Shown here: in pieces, positions 28,619-36,335 of the stretch
Position numbering within the stretch: the stretch's first letter is position 1
Layout: each line of letters starts with the position of its first letter
Assembly (NCBI GenBank): GCA_049999765.1
Contig: JBNGIQ010009023.1
Location: 18,772 to 55,106 of the forward strand
Origin: Phaeoceros laevis
Lineage: Eukaryota; Anthocerotophyta; Anthocerotopsida; Notothyladales
Reading direction: 5' to 3'
Length of the DNA: 36,335 bases
Notes under the pieces: model-generated
Seen by the model: the letters and a program-made list of their open reading frames with translations, nothing else
Told to the model about the DNA's origin: nothing
Databases searched by the model: none
Program-made: the position numbers and the translations under genes

Positions 28619-29938
28619 GTGCGTGTGCTGGCTCATGGTGAGAGGGTAGTACCACCGCCACATGAACGCCGTGCACTTGTGCAACGGGTGCATGACGAAA
28701 TGGGGCACTTTGGTGTGAAGAGAACATATAGTCTCTTGCTGCCGCACTTCTTTTGGACAGGTATGTTTTCACAAGTTCGTGAAGTAGTGGCACGGTGTGA
28801 GCAGTGTGATAGGGTGCGGGCTCATTTCACAGCTCGGCAGCCGGTGCTGCACCCACTGCCCATCCAGGGTTTGTTCTATAGATGGAGCTGCGATCTAGCT
28901 GGTGAGCTACCCAAGACCCCGCGTGGTTATATGTACATCATGGTGATGATCGAGCATTTCAGTAAGTGGGTTGAATTAGTGGCTTTGCCCAACAAGGAGG
29001 CTGCTACCACCAGTCAAGCCTTCCTAAATTGTGTTCTTAGCCGCTTTGGAGCTTGTGCTGAATGTCTTACGGATCAGGGTTCTGAGTTTAGAGGAGCTTT
29101 CCAAGAGATGTTGGATTGGGCTCTTGTAGATCATAGATGCACTTCTCGGGAGCATCCTCAAGCGGATGGTCTCGCTGAGAGGATGGTTCAGACTACCAAA
29201 AGGGGCCTACGCAAGTTGTGCATGACACACCATCCACATGACTGGGACCTCATGCTGCCGTATATTGCTATGGGGTACCAGTTTAGCAAGCAAGCAGCTC
29301 TTAGTGACTTCTCGCCATATTTCTTGCTGTTTGGGCGGCATCCTATCCCACCCTCTTCCATTGCTGCCACCATGGAGCAGGTCGTGGATTTAGACAACCC
29401 CAACACATGGGCTACAATGATCTCGGACAGAGCAGCATTGTTTCGTAGGGCTATTCCCATGGCTATGGGTAATCTGCAGATAGCTCAGCATCGAGACACC
29501 TTGCGCTATGCACATACTCGCGGTGGCAGCTACCTTCCTAAGGCGCGCAAGTTCGAACCAGGTGATTTTGTGTATTTGCAAAAACAGACTGCTAGCACTT
29601 TGGACACAGCTGCCAGTCAAATTATCCTTTGCATGAAGCAGGTGAAGCCATCGGGTGTGCTGGTTTTGCAAGGACAAGATGGTCGGACCTGGAATGACCA
29701 CCAGAAAAATTGTGCACCATGTCATCTTCCGAATCTGGATCCTACCGTGGTCACTGTTGACTGGAGGCCGCCGCCGGACTTTCCATGCAAGGTGTGTCTT
29801 AGGATAGATGATGCCGCACAAATGCTCATGTGTGACGGTTGTAATAGTGGCTATCACATGTTTTGTTTAAACCCACCGCTTACTTTAGTCCCGGATGGGA
29901 CCTGGTCATGCCCAGCATGCTCACCGTCTTCCTCATGA
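28619..29938 (+). CDS. gypsy-type integrase with C-terminal PHD finger
   Basis: 440-codon uninterrupted ORF. Zinc-binding HHCC region: HDEMGHFGVKRT and CEQCDRVR. Catalytic core: WSCDLAGELP (Asp), LTDQGSEF (Asp), then HPQADGLAERMVQTTKRGLR (Glu). The C-terminal GPY/F-like segment has KFEPGDFVYLQ and GVLVLQGQDGRTW. After a short linker (about residues 378-389) comes a C4HC3 PHD finger (residues 390-434, bases 29786-29920): CKVC, CDGC, YHMFC and WSCPAC, with the usual GYHMFCLNPPL and PDGTW. PHD fingers usually bind histone H3 tails, so this could steer integration, by analogy with chromodomains of chromoviruses. Stop at 29936-29938. Confidence 0.93.
   Translation: MRVLAHGERVVPPPHERRALVQRVHDEMGHFGVKRTYSLLLPHFFWTGMFSQVREVVARCEQCDRVRAHFTARQPVLHPLPIQGLFYRWSCDLAGELPKTPRGYMYIMVMIEHFSKWVELVALPNKEAATTSQAFLNCVLSRFGACAECLTDQGSEFRGAFQEMLDWALVDHRCTSREHPQADGLAERMVQTTKRGLRKLCMTHHPHDWDLMLPYIAMGYQFSKQAALSDFSPYFLLFGRHPIPPSSIAATMEQVVDLDNPNTWATMISDRAALFRRAIPMAMGNLQIAQHRDTLRYAHTRGGSYLPKARKFEPGDFVYLQKQTASTLDTAASQIILCMKQVKPSGVLVLQGQDGRTWNDHQKNCAPCHLPNLDPTVVTVDWRPPPDFPCKVCLRIDDAAQMLMCDGCNSGYHMFCLNPPLTLVPDGTWSCPACSPSSS
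29786..29920 (+). other. PHD finger (C4HC3) encoded at integrase C-terminus
   Basis: Cys and His spacing C-x2-C, x11, C-x2-C, x4, H-x2-C, x14, C-x2-C, with the Trp two residues before the last Cys pair. All eight zinc ligands are present. Confidence 0.92.
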
Positions 29939-29965
29939 CGGCTGCAGCATTGCTAGCTCAATGCT

Positions 29966-29975
29966 GGGGGGGGAG
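29966..29975 (+). promoter_or_regulatory. candidate polypurine tract of the gypsy-type element
   Basis: GGGGGGGGAG shortly after the integrase-PHD stop and directly before TGCGG, a suitable LTR start. Confidence 0.65.
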
Positions 29976-30283
29976 TGCGGTTCTTAGCTTTTTGCTTGCC
30001 TTACTCAGTTTGTTGTTGCTGCTAATTGCACAGCTAGCTTGCCTGGGTTTTAGCTTGTTTCTGATTCAGGTCTGCTGGAATTGTCGCTGCACGGTCAGTC
30101 ATGCCATAAACTGGAATAATGCTGCTGCCAGGATCAGCTGGGCAGCAGGCTCTTTTTGTCTTTTCATAGAATGTTTAGTTCAATCTGCCACTTTATTCAT
30201 GAACATGCTGCATTATGAAATGTGAGCTGTGTCTTGCATCTTTAGCACGACTGGTTACAACAATGATGCTCTGTAGCACGACA
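29976..30283 (+). repeat. candidate 3' LTR of the gypsy-type element
   Basis: 308 bp from TGCGG after the polypurine tract to CGACA at the insertion boundary (TG...CA). No second copy of this sequence is visible at the left end or elsewhere in the window, so LTR status is inferred from position only. Confidence 0.5.
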
Positions 30284-30288
30284 ACATG

Positions 30289-31430
30289 CGATTGGCCTCA
30301 TCATCTCCTCCTCATCTTCTTCCTGTGGCCCCCCTCTCCCTCCTCGATTTAACGTCAAGGCTACTGACTGGGCCTCCTTTTCTGTCACCCTTGCTTTGCA
30401 AGTTTCTGACCATCTTGTGGGTACTTTCCTTCCTCAATCAGCCGAGCAGGTGGATCTTTTAGTGGCCAAGATCACTATGTGTCTCTCCAAGGCTATCACA
30501 GTTTCCACTCCTTTAATGTGTCCTCGTCCACATGCTAAGCCACGGTGGTCTGCAGATCTCTCAACTCTTCGTCATGACATGGCTCGAGCCCAAAGACAAG
30601 CCCGCACTCTAAGAAATGCAAGTGCTCTTGCTGGCTTTAAGGAGGCCCGAAATCTCTATTTCCGGTCAGTGAAGGCTGCTAAACGGGATCATTGGAAGAA
30701 TTTTCTTGCATCGGCATCCAACAAGGACATTTGGGAGACGTATCGCTGCTCCAAGCTGGCATCTCAGGTGTTCACTCCCCCTCCACAAGCAGCTGATGGT
30801 TCCTTTTCTCACTCCCATGCAGAGAAGTGTGACACCCTTCGTTCCACCCTCTTTCCCTCCTCCTCCAACGTCACTTCCTTCCCTCGCCCCTCTTCCTCTC
30901 CATTCTCGTGGCTATCTCCTACCTTATCTGAAGTTAAAACTGCAATCTTCTCAGCATAAGCTTGGAATGCTGTGGGCCCTAATGGAATCTCTGCTGGCTT
31001 CCTCCAAAGTGGGTGGGACCTCTTGCATCCTTTTTTCCTTCTCCTCTTCTATGCATGCTCTTCTTTGCGATACCACCCCATAGCATGGCGGGATTCCATC
31101 ACGGTTATTTTACGAAAACTTAACCGTATCAACTACTCGCTTCCCCGCTCTTACCGGCCCATTGCTCTACTCAACTGCTTGGGTAGAGCTTTGGAGTCAT
31201 TTATGACGTCCCGTATCTCTTTCTTTGTAGAATCCAACTTGGAGCTGCTCCCTTTTGGCCATTTAGGGGGGCAGCCGGGCCGTAGTACGAGTAATGCTGG
31301 TTCCATGCTTGTACAGGATATCCGCAAGGCGTGGGGGCGGGATCATGTCTTATCTCTATTGCTTATGGACATCAAAGGAGCATATGATTCTGTTCACCAT
31401 GACACTCTCCTCTCCATCCTCCGCCGTAAG
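30289..31430 (+). pseudogene. LINE ORF2, endonuclease end and N-terminal RT
   Basis: Resumes the frame broken at 21141: AIGLIISSS completes the DHHAIGL motif of the endonuclease. A basic linker (PRWSADLSTLRHDMARAQRQ) precedes RT. RT motifs: GPNGISAGFL, SYRPIALLNCLGRALE, GGQPGRSTSNAG, and LLLMDIKGAYDSVHHDTLL (catalytic Asp). A TAA at 30957-30959 interrupts the frame at SA-AWNAVGPNG, and a TAG follows at 31431. Ordinary LINE RT spacing otherwise. Confidence 0.88.
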
Positions 31431-31433
31431 TAG

Positions 31434-32330
31434 CTCCCTAACCCTTTCATTAGGTGGACATACCATTTTCTCACTCAACGAAGGACCTCTCTTTGTTTGA
31501 ATGGCATTCAAGAGGCAACTTACCCGATTAGCTGCGGCCTTCCTCAGGGATTCCCCATCTCCCCACTTCTTTTCTTGTTTTTCAATTCTGAGCTTATCGC
31601 TAAGCTTCAGGTCCAAGGCAACAACATTGGATGGATAGATGATATTGGCGTGTGGATCTCAGCCCCAAGCTATCGCAGGGCAACTACTAAGCTCTAGAAG
31701 TTATTGGACTTATCCCTTCAGTGGGTCTCTCAGCATTATGTGGAGTTTGACCCGCAGAAGTTTGACCTTATTCATTTCTCCCTGAAGTTGAGGGATGATC
31801 CCGATGACTTTTGTCTTACATTTCCGGATCAATCTGCCATCAAGCCCAAACCTTGGGTCAAGTTCCTTGGGTTATATTTCAACTGCAAGCTCTCTTGGAA
31901 TGTTCATGTTCAACAGATGACGGCCTCGGCTCACTGGTCTCTCTCGGCTCTAGTATCTTTGGGGAAGTCTACTTGGGGCTTGCGAGCCCACCTCCTTCGT
32001 CAACTAATCATCTCAGTGGTGCTTCCTAAATTGGACTATGGGAGCTATGTGTGGTTCAATGGTGGAACTACCCATATCAAGATTCTTGACAGGGTACAAC
32101 GGGCGGCTTGCAAGGCTATTATCGGTGCTTTCCGTACGACTTCGATTGAGGCCCTTGAATTTGAGGCTTATTTGCTTCCTACGGCATTATGTCTTCAACG
32201 TCAATCCCTCCGGGCCTGTGCTCGCATTCTTTCTTTTCCCCAAAGTCATTTTATTCACGGATCTTTGATCCTCCCGTTCGCGCTAAACGTCGTCCCCCGT
32301 CCAAGCGGAGTTGTTTCACTTTACTAACTC
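31434..32330 (+). pseudogene. LINE ORF2, RT palm and thumb
   Basis: Same frame after TAG 31431: TYPISCGLPQGFPISPLLF (motif B), then WIDDIGVWISA with the Asp-Asp pair (motif C). After TAG 31695 it continues SLQWVSQHYVEFDPQKFDLI, KFLGLYFNCKLSW, LPKLDYGSYVWF and RVQRAACKAIIGAF, the usual thumb of LINE RT. The frame is lost near 32280-32330. Confidence 0.88.
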
Positions 32331-33364
32331 GCTCCCCCTTCTTCTCAACCCTTTGCCTCCTAGAGTCGACCTCTCTGGAAACAATCCACCCACGCCTGCT
32401 CCCTCCTTGGCTCCCTCTTCCCTCCCTCCTATCTCCTCGTATCCCCGCTTCGCCTGAGGAAGCAATTGCCTCTCACTCTTCTTTCTACCTTGTCCCTCAC
32501 TCTTTCAATATATACAGATGGCTCTATCCTCGACAACAAAGCAGGTGGTGCTGCGGTCTACTACTTCCAAGAGCAACTAGTGCATCAACTCTCTTTCGGC
32601 CTTGGCCACTTCAGTGGCATCTATGATGTAGAACTCCTCGCTATTGTCAAGGTTTTGCTTTCTTTACCCTCTATCCTCCTCACCCTTTCTCATGTTCGCT
32701 TGATAAACATCTTCTCTGACAACCATGCTGCCATTTCCTCTCTTCTCGATGTCTCAACTCGCTCTGGTCAAAGCTCCTCCATGACCGCTCTTGCTGCTAT
32801 TCAATCCCTTCTCCATTTCCACCCTCACATCTCTCTGCTTCTCCACTGGATCCCGATCCATTGTTGGAAACGAAGTTGCTGATTCGCTAGCTAAAGCGGC
32901 TACCCTTCTCCCTGTGGCTGAAGCAGATCAGGTTTTTGACCAAATCACGGGCATTTCAAATCATCAACTCCTCCATGCTCTCCAGGTGGCATCATATGTG
33001 GACGTCTTCTTCTAAGGCATCTACCTTGAAACAGGTGGTGGGGAGTGGCCCATCTCCATCCGTGCTTAAGTGCCTGGCTGCTCATGAGAGATGCATCTCC
33101 TCCTTCCTCACCCAACTTCGGACTGGCCACATGGCCATTGGGACTTACTTCTGCCGCTTCAACATTCCAGGCTCGTCATTCTGTCGCAAATGCAGGGCTG
33201 CGGAGGAGACTCGGACTCACATCCTTGGCAAATGCCTTGCCACTCGCTCAGTATGGTTGCGAATCTTCAAGGGGTCCTTCCCTTGCCTTCATCAATTACT
33301 CAACAACCCGACACTTCAACAACAATTGGTCTCTTATTTTCTATGCATTGGTGATTATCTTTAG
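32331..33364 (+). pseudogene. LINE ORF2, RNase H and C-terminal Cys-rich motif
   Basis: RNase H residues are visible: IYTDGS (Asp), GIYDVELLAI (Glu), IFSDNHAAI (Asp), and in a shifted frame IVGNEVADSLAKAA (Asp) after HWIPIH, where a small deletion has hit the GH motif. The third frame carries FLTQLRTGHMAIGTYFCRFN then CRKCRAAEETRTHILGKC, a C-C-H-C motif typical of RNase H-bearing LINEs. At least three frame changes. Stop at 33362-33364. Confidence 0.85.
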
Positions 33365-33540
33365 AAAATTTTCCTTTTTAGCTTGCTCATAATTCATTTC
33401 CTCTAGGGGTGTCATCATAGTTAAGTTATCTTTTTAGTTGTAGCTTAAGCTTACACTCTTGGTGTTCTCTATTCTCTATTTGGCGTCATAGCCTCATGGC
33501 TGCATATGCCTAATGAACAAACAAACAAACAACAAACAAA
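33365..33540 (+). repeat. LINE 3' end with AAAC repeat tail
   Basis: 3' untranslated sequence ending in AACAAACAAACAAACAACAA plus ACAAA (about 33516-33540), directly followed by the duplicated CTAGTTGT. Confidence 0.85.
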
Positions 33541-33548
33541 CTAGTTGT

Positions 33549-33979
33549 TATCTAAAACCCTAAATACAGGTAGCACGTTATTATGAGACGATGTTTCATG
33601 TTGTTATCGGAAGCCCTAATTTGGTGTGAAACCCGTTGTTAGCACGTTGTTAGCACTTTTGACTTTTTGACTTTTTGACTTTATCCCTTTTGACTTTTAC
33701 CTTTAACTTTTAACTTTTAAATTTTACTTTTCACTTTCTACTTTTACTTTTGACTGTTGACTGGGTGCCATAACTACGGGGTTACTATGCCGGATTTACT
33801 ACGGGTAACAACGATTTTAACTACGGATTACTACACAGGTCATAACATCGCCAATATAAAGGAAGCAAACAATGGTTTTTACTATGGTTAAGGGGACTGT
33901 AGTTAAGCTGTAAAAAATCGTTAAATATAGTAACGCCATAGTAATAACGCGATGTAAAACATGCACTTTTCTTGTAATG
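33549..33979. other. right arm of the CACTA-like element
   Basis: Begins with TTTTGACTTTT-type direct repeats (33657-33760), then subterminal words ACTACGG, TTACTACG, ACTATGG and AGTAAC, and the terminal repeat 33964-33979. No gene. Confidence 0.75.
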
Positions 33980-33982
33980 CTT

Positions 33983-35000
33983 GGGCAGGTCACTTTGTGG
34001 AGGGTTTACGATAAGCGCTTTCAAAAACCTTCATGATCATCCCATTTGGCGCTGATGAGGAATGGCGGAGGCGTGGCTCACCACCATGTGCCTACTAGTT
34101 TGACTTTGACCAGCCACCATAGCCCAAAAAACCTAGACAGAGACTAGAGAGAGAAACCGAGCTGCGAAACATGCATGCTGTCGTGGAAGCCGAGTCATAG
34201 TTGACCTCATGGTTCACATGGACCCCATGATCGTGGATTTCAATAGTGATACAAGTACCCATTGCCAAAAAACGGGTAAAGAGAATGGATAGGTAGGACC
34301 AGGTACGCTGGAGTGTTGGCCAAGCAACCTTCTTGGGGTCTGTATAAGGGCTTCCAAGGCTCATATATACTAGGCGTCTGGCAGAGGGCCATCCTCGAGA
34401 CTTGTAGCTGGTATGTATCAGTATTGAAGAAAAGTCTTTTGTTGTTTCATTATATTTTTGTAGGCTCTACTAGATTCCTAGAGACAAGCTTCATTGCTGG
34501 TGGGGTGTTTTAAGAAGTGTGAGATATTTTATGTTTGTAACCCTGGTTTGAGAGAATTGTGATAAAGCCTATTAATCTACTGTGGTTTGAAACTGGGTTA
34601 AGTCTTTACATGGTAGGTTGCAGAGGGACTGCAGCCAAGGGAGACCCTCGAAAATGGAGTTGACCCTTTGCACTAGGTTTCCCAAGTTGACTTCGCTCAA
34701 TGGGATGTTTGCCTTGTCTCATACACACCTTGGTTGTGCTAGGATCACCCTTCTGCTCTGACCAGGGATTTCTTATTACGCGCGCTTTCAGAAACAACAC
34801 AACCTGATGTTGAAGTTTAGAAGTGGATAGTACCCCCTAAGATAATTTTAATCAACTTGTCAAGAATTGACTTATAAAAACATCATAATAACGTGAAATA
34901 TCCTTGATCCTTCTCCATTGTTCGGATGTTTCTTTTAAGGAAGCTCATAGGTATATTTGGTAAACCCCTCAACAAGTTACTTTTAGCTTCACAAATATCT
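33983..35000. other. non-coding stretch, nothing recognised
   Basis: About 1 kb between the CACTA end and the SNARE gene. The longest open frames are under 90 codons with no family resemblance. The 3' untranslated region of the SNARE gene probably occupies its right end. Confidence 0.6.
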
Positions 35001-35825
35001 CTATTTTCTTGACTTGATATACAGTATGAACAGAATTGAGAAAAATAGTGCTGCAATTGCGCCCCACACAACTAATTTATGTTTGTTCATTCTCTGTCCC
35101 ATCAAGCTCAGAATATGTTTGCTTTGTCCAACATTATCATCCACTGCATGTAGCTGTTAAAGAAAGATGCAATCAAAATATAACCTCTCTTCTTTTACAA
35201 CATTTTGTGATCAACACTTTTTTCGATAATCATTAGTACATATGTATCTCTTTAACACTACATAGAAAGATTTTTAACTAGGAGAACAAGAGATAATCTA
35301 TCAAGTTAAGAAACACTCATCCTAGGTGGTAACGCCAATGGATATATACCACGTCATATGAATGCACAAGCACTTGTCTTTGAGAATGTAAATCATGAAG
35401 GATAGAAACACCAATCTCCTCGGTGTCGATAATATTTCTTTTAACATCCTTTAGCTTTTTGCTTGTTACATCCAGTCTCTCAGAGGATTGAGCTAGTCTT
35501 TCCCTTTGATTTAAAGATGTCTGTTATAATATACATTAGAAAACCCATGTACCCATGTTTACATAAACACATTGTATTTTCTAGATATTATGTTACCAAG
35601 TATAATTTTGATGATTAAAAATATTTATGACATATACCTTAAGTGGATTAGATCGTCCAATATCTAAGAGCTCTTCTCTTGAATTTTCTTCAGTACAATA
35701 CAAGTTATTATTTTCTCTTCTTAAATTACGGATATCATTTTTAGTTTTAAACTCTTCTGGATTATGAAAGCGCAATATTTTTGATGAATGTTGCTCCAAG
35801 CTCTCAGTGTCCATTCTACGAATCC
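35001..35825 (-). CDS. VTI1: VTI1-family Qb-SNARE, last three exons
   Basis: Membrane fusion protein of the Golgi, trans-Golgi network and vacuolar route. Three minus-strand exons: 35825-35638, 35520-35350 and 35153-35001. Introns 35637-35521 and 35349-35154 have GT...AG borders (GTATAT donors, CAG acceptors) at codon boundaries. Exon 1: IRRMDTESLEQHSSK to SREELLD, the N-terminal three-helix part. Exon 2: QRERLAQSSERLD, then TEEIGVSILHDLHSQRQVLV, the SNARE motif with the central Gln region. Exon 3: LHAVDDNVGQSKHILSLMGQ, a membrane anchor (GAIAALFFSILFILYI), basic end KSRK and TAG. Together they give 169 residues, aligning without gaps (by memory of Arabidopsis VTI11) to its C-terminal part. 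No lesions. The start lies past the right edge. Confidence 0.92.
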
Positions 35826-36335
35826 CTATGCAATTTGGCTATTGTACGCAAAAATCTTCTATTTAAAATCAAAATAAAATAAGTTGAACTCTTTTTTGAG
35901 ATATCAATAACGTTAATTTATTAGGAGAAGTTTCAGCATTCAAGGCCTTTCTAAAAGTAACTTCTTTTATGGATGTTCAGTATGAATACTAGAGGTTAAT
36001 GTACAATAATCTTTAGACTCGAATATCTTCAAATATCTTGGATATAATACAATGTCTCAATTATTCTATTTCATCACTCTATCTTGGCGCATACTTTCAC
36101 TAGGTACTTTTATTTAACACATGAATATATACCAATAACTTTGAAATATTTTCTTATGATAAATTTTTAAAAATTATGTTAGTGTCACATATTCTGTGCA
36201 AAATGCACATGATTGCAAGAATTAGTGCACTACTTATAAAAATATTATGTTATTTAGCTAACACTCAACAAACTTTGAGCTCATTTAAGCCAACACGTGA
36301 CCAGCTCTAAAAATACAGGAGCATAAGTTCAATAA
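35826..36335 (-). other. probable intron of the VTI1 gene
   Basis: AT-rich sequence upstream of the first visible exon, ending in an AG acceptor at 35827-35826. The conserved N-terminal VTI1 residues are not found here, so this is an intron and the first exon(s) lie outside the window. Confidence 0.6.

Larger units (their letters stand above)
21142..30283 (+). mobile_element. gypsy-type retrotransposon with DNA methyltransferase and PHD finger
   Basis: 9142 bp inserted in the LINE endonuclease. It begins TGTCG and ends CGACA, flanked by CCATG (21137-21141) and ACATG (30284-30288), a 5-bp duplication with one mismatch. Gene order: gag with two CCHC knuckles, aspartic protease, C5-cytosine methyltransferase, RT, RNase H, integrase, PHD finger. 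RT before integrase defines the Ty3/gypsy order. I find no matching pair of LTRs at the two ends, so one or both may be replaced or very diverged. Several frameshifts and stops show decay, but methyltransferase and integrase-PHD stay open. Confidence 0.85.
19223..33538 (+). mobile_element. LINE retrotransposon, split by a gypsy-type element
   Basis: Non-LTR element with ORF1 (zinc knuckles) and ORF2 (AP-type endonuclease, RT, RNase H, terminal Cys-rich motif). It ends in an AAAC repeat (33516-33540) and is bounded by a 10-bp duplication. Net length is about 5.2 kb once the 9.1-kb nested element (21142-30283) is removed. ORF2 has in-frame stops at 20508, 20910, 30957, 31431 and 31695, plus frameshifts near 32300 and in RNase H, so it is inactive. 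The domain set resembles I/Jockey/Tad-type LINEs more than the usual plant L1. The 5' end begins with three telomere-like heptamers. Confidence 0.88.
17940..33979. mobile_element. CACTA-like (En/Spm) DNA transposon shell, non-autonomous
   Basis: Left end CACTACAAGAAAAGTG (17940-17955) and right end CACTTTTCTTGTAATG (33964-33979) are inverted repeats, 15 of 16 matching. Both are flanked by CTT (17937-17939 and 33980-33982), the 3-bp duplication of CACTA elements. The arms carry subterminal words such as ACTACG, TTACTACG and AGTAAC in both orientations, typical transposase-binding arrays. Removing the nested LINE leaves about 1.7 kb with no transposase, so it would depend on another copy. The right terminus reads CATTA instead of CACTA. 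Confidence 0.82.

Noticed and set aside
29863-30225. 120-codon hydrophobic frame that could suggest an env-like protein
   Set aside because: It overlaps the PHD finger in another frame and then runs through the candidate LTR. Hydrophobicity follows from T-rich sequence, and there is no signal peptide or envelope motif.
33657-33760. TTTTGACT repeats considered as a CRISPR-like or regulatory array
   Set aside because: No regular spacers; they are degenerate direct repeats in the subterminal part of a CACTA arm.
34095-34364. 89-codon minus-strand ORF
   Set aside because: No recognisable motif, no exon-like borders, and composition like the surrounding non-coding DNA.

Overview
The window looks like repeat-rich nuclear DNA of a land plant, probably a seed-free vascular plant such as a fern. 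This is inference. The reasons are degenerate plant-type pentatricopeptide (PPR) repeats, Ty1/copia elements primed by initiator tRNA-Met, a tRNA-derived SINE, a CACTA-type DNA transposon frame, and an intron-bearing plant-type VTI1 SNARE gene. Nearly everything left of base 34000 is transposable-element sequence or pseudogene. The only gene that looks intact is the SNARE, at the right edge on the minus strand.

Bases 1-2673 hold the 5' end of a decayed copia element on the minus strand (element A: LTR, primer-binding site, gag, start of protease). It abuts a PPR pseudogene (2674-11670) split by two insertions. One is a full-length copia element (B, 2807-9950) with about 95%-identical LTRs, a TGCAG target duplication, and a solo LTR (7393-7642) nested in its reverse transcriptase. 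The other is a 550-bp MITE (10830-11379) with 24-bp terminal inverted repeats. From 11671 to 17498 the sequence is mostly non-coding with short tandem repeats. A SINE with a 12-bp target duplication follows at 17511-17857.

Bases 17940-33979 are a three-level nest. The outer shell is a non-autonomous CACTA-like element of about 1.7 kb net, with 16-bp CAYTACAAG-type termini and a CTT target duplication. A LINE of about 5.2 kb net (19223-33538) lies inside it, with ORF1 zinc knuckles, endonuclease, RT and RNase H, an AAAC tail and a 10-bp target duplication. A Ty3/gypsy-type element of about 9.1 kb (21142-30283) splits the LINE endonuclease domain.

The gypsy-type element is the most unusual object. 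Its gene order is gag, protease, C5-cytosine DNA methyltransferase, RT, RNase H, integrase, PHD finger. It thus carries a candidate DNA-methylation writer and a candidate chromatin reader. The methyltransferase frame (about 380 codons) and the integrase-PHD frame (about 440 codons) are uninterrupted, while RT between them has three stop codons and a lost segment. No matching LTR pair is visible, and its ends were set from the interrupted LINE reading frame.

From 33983 to 35000 I recognise nothing. Bases 35001-35825 encode the C-terminal 169 residues of a VTI1-family Qb-SNARE in three exons on the minus strand; its N-terminal exon(s) lie beyond the window.
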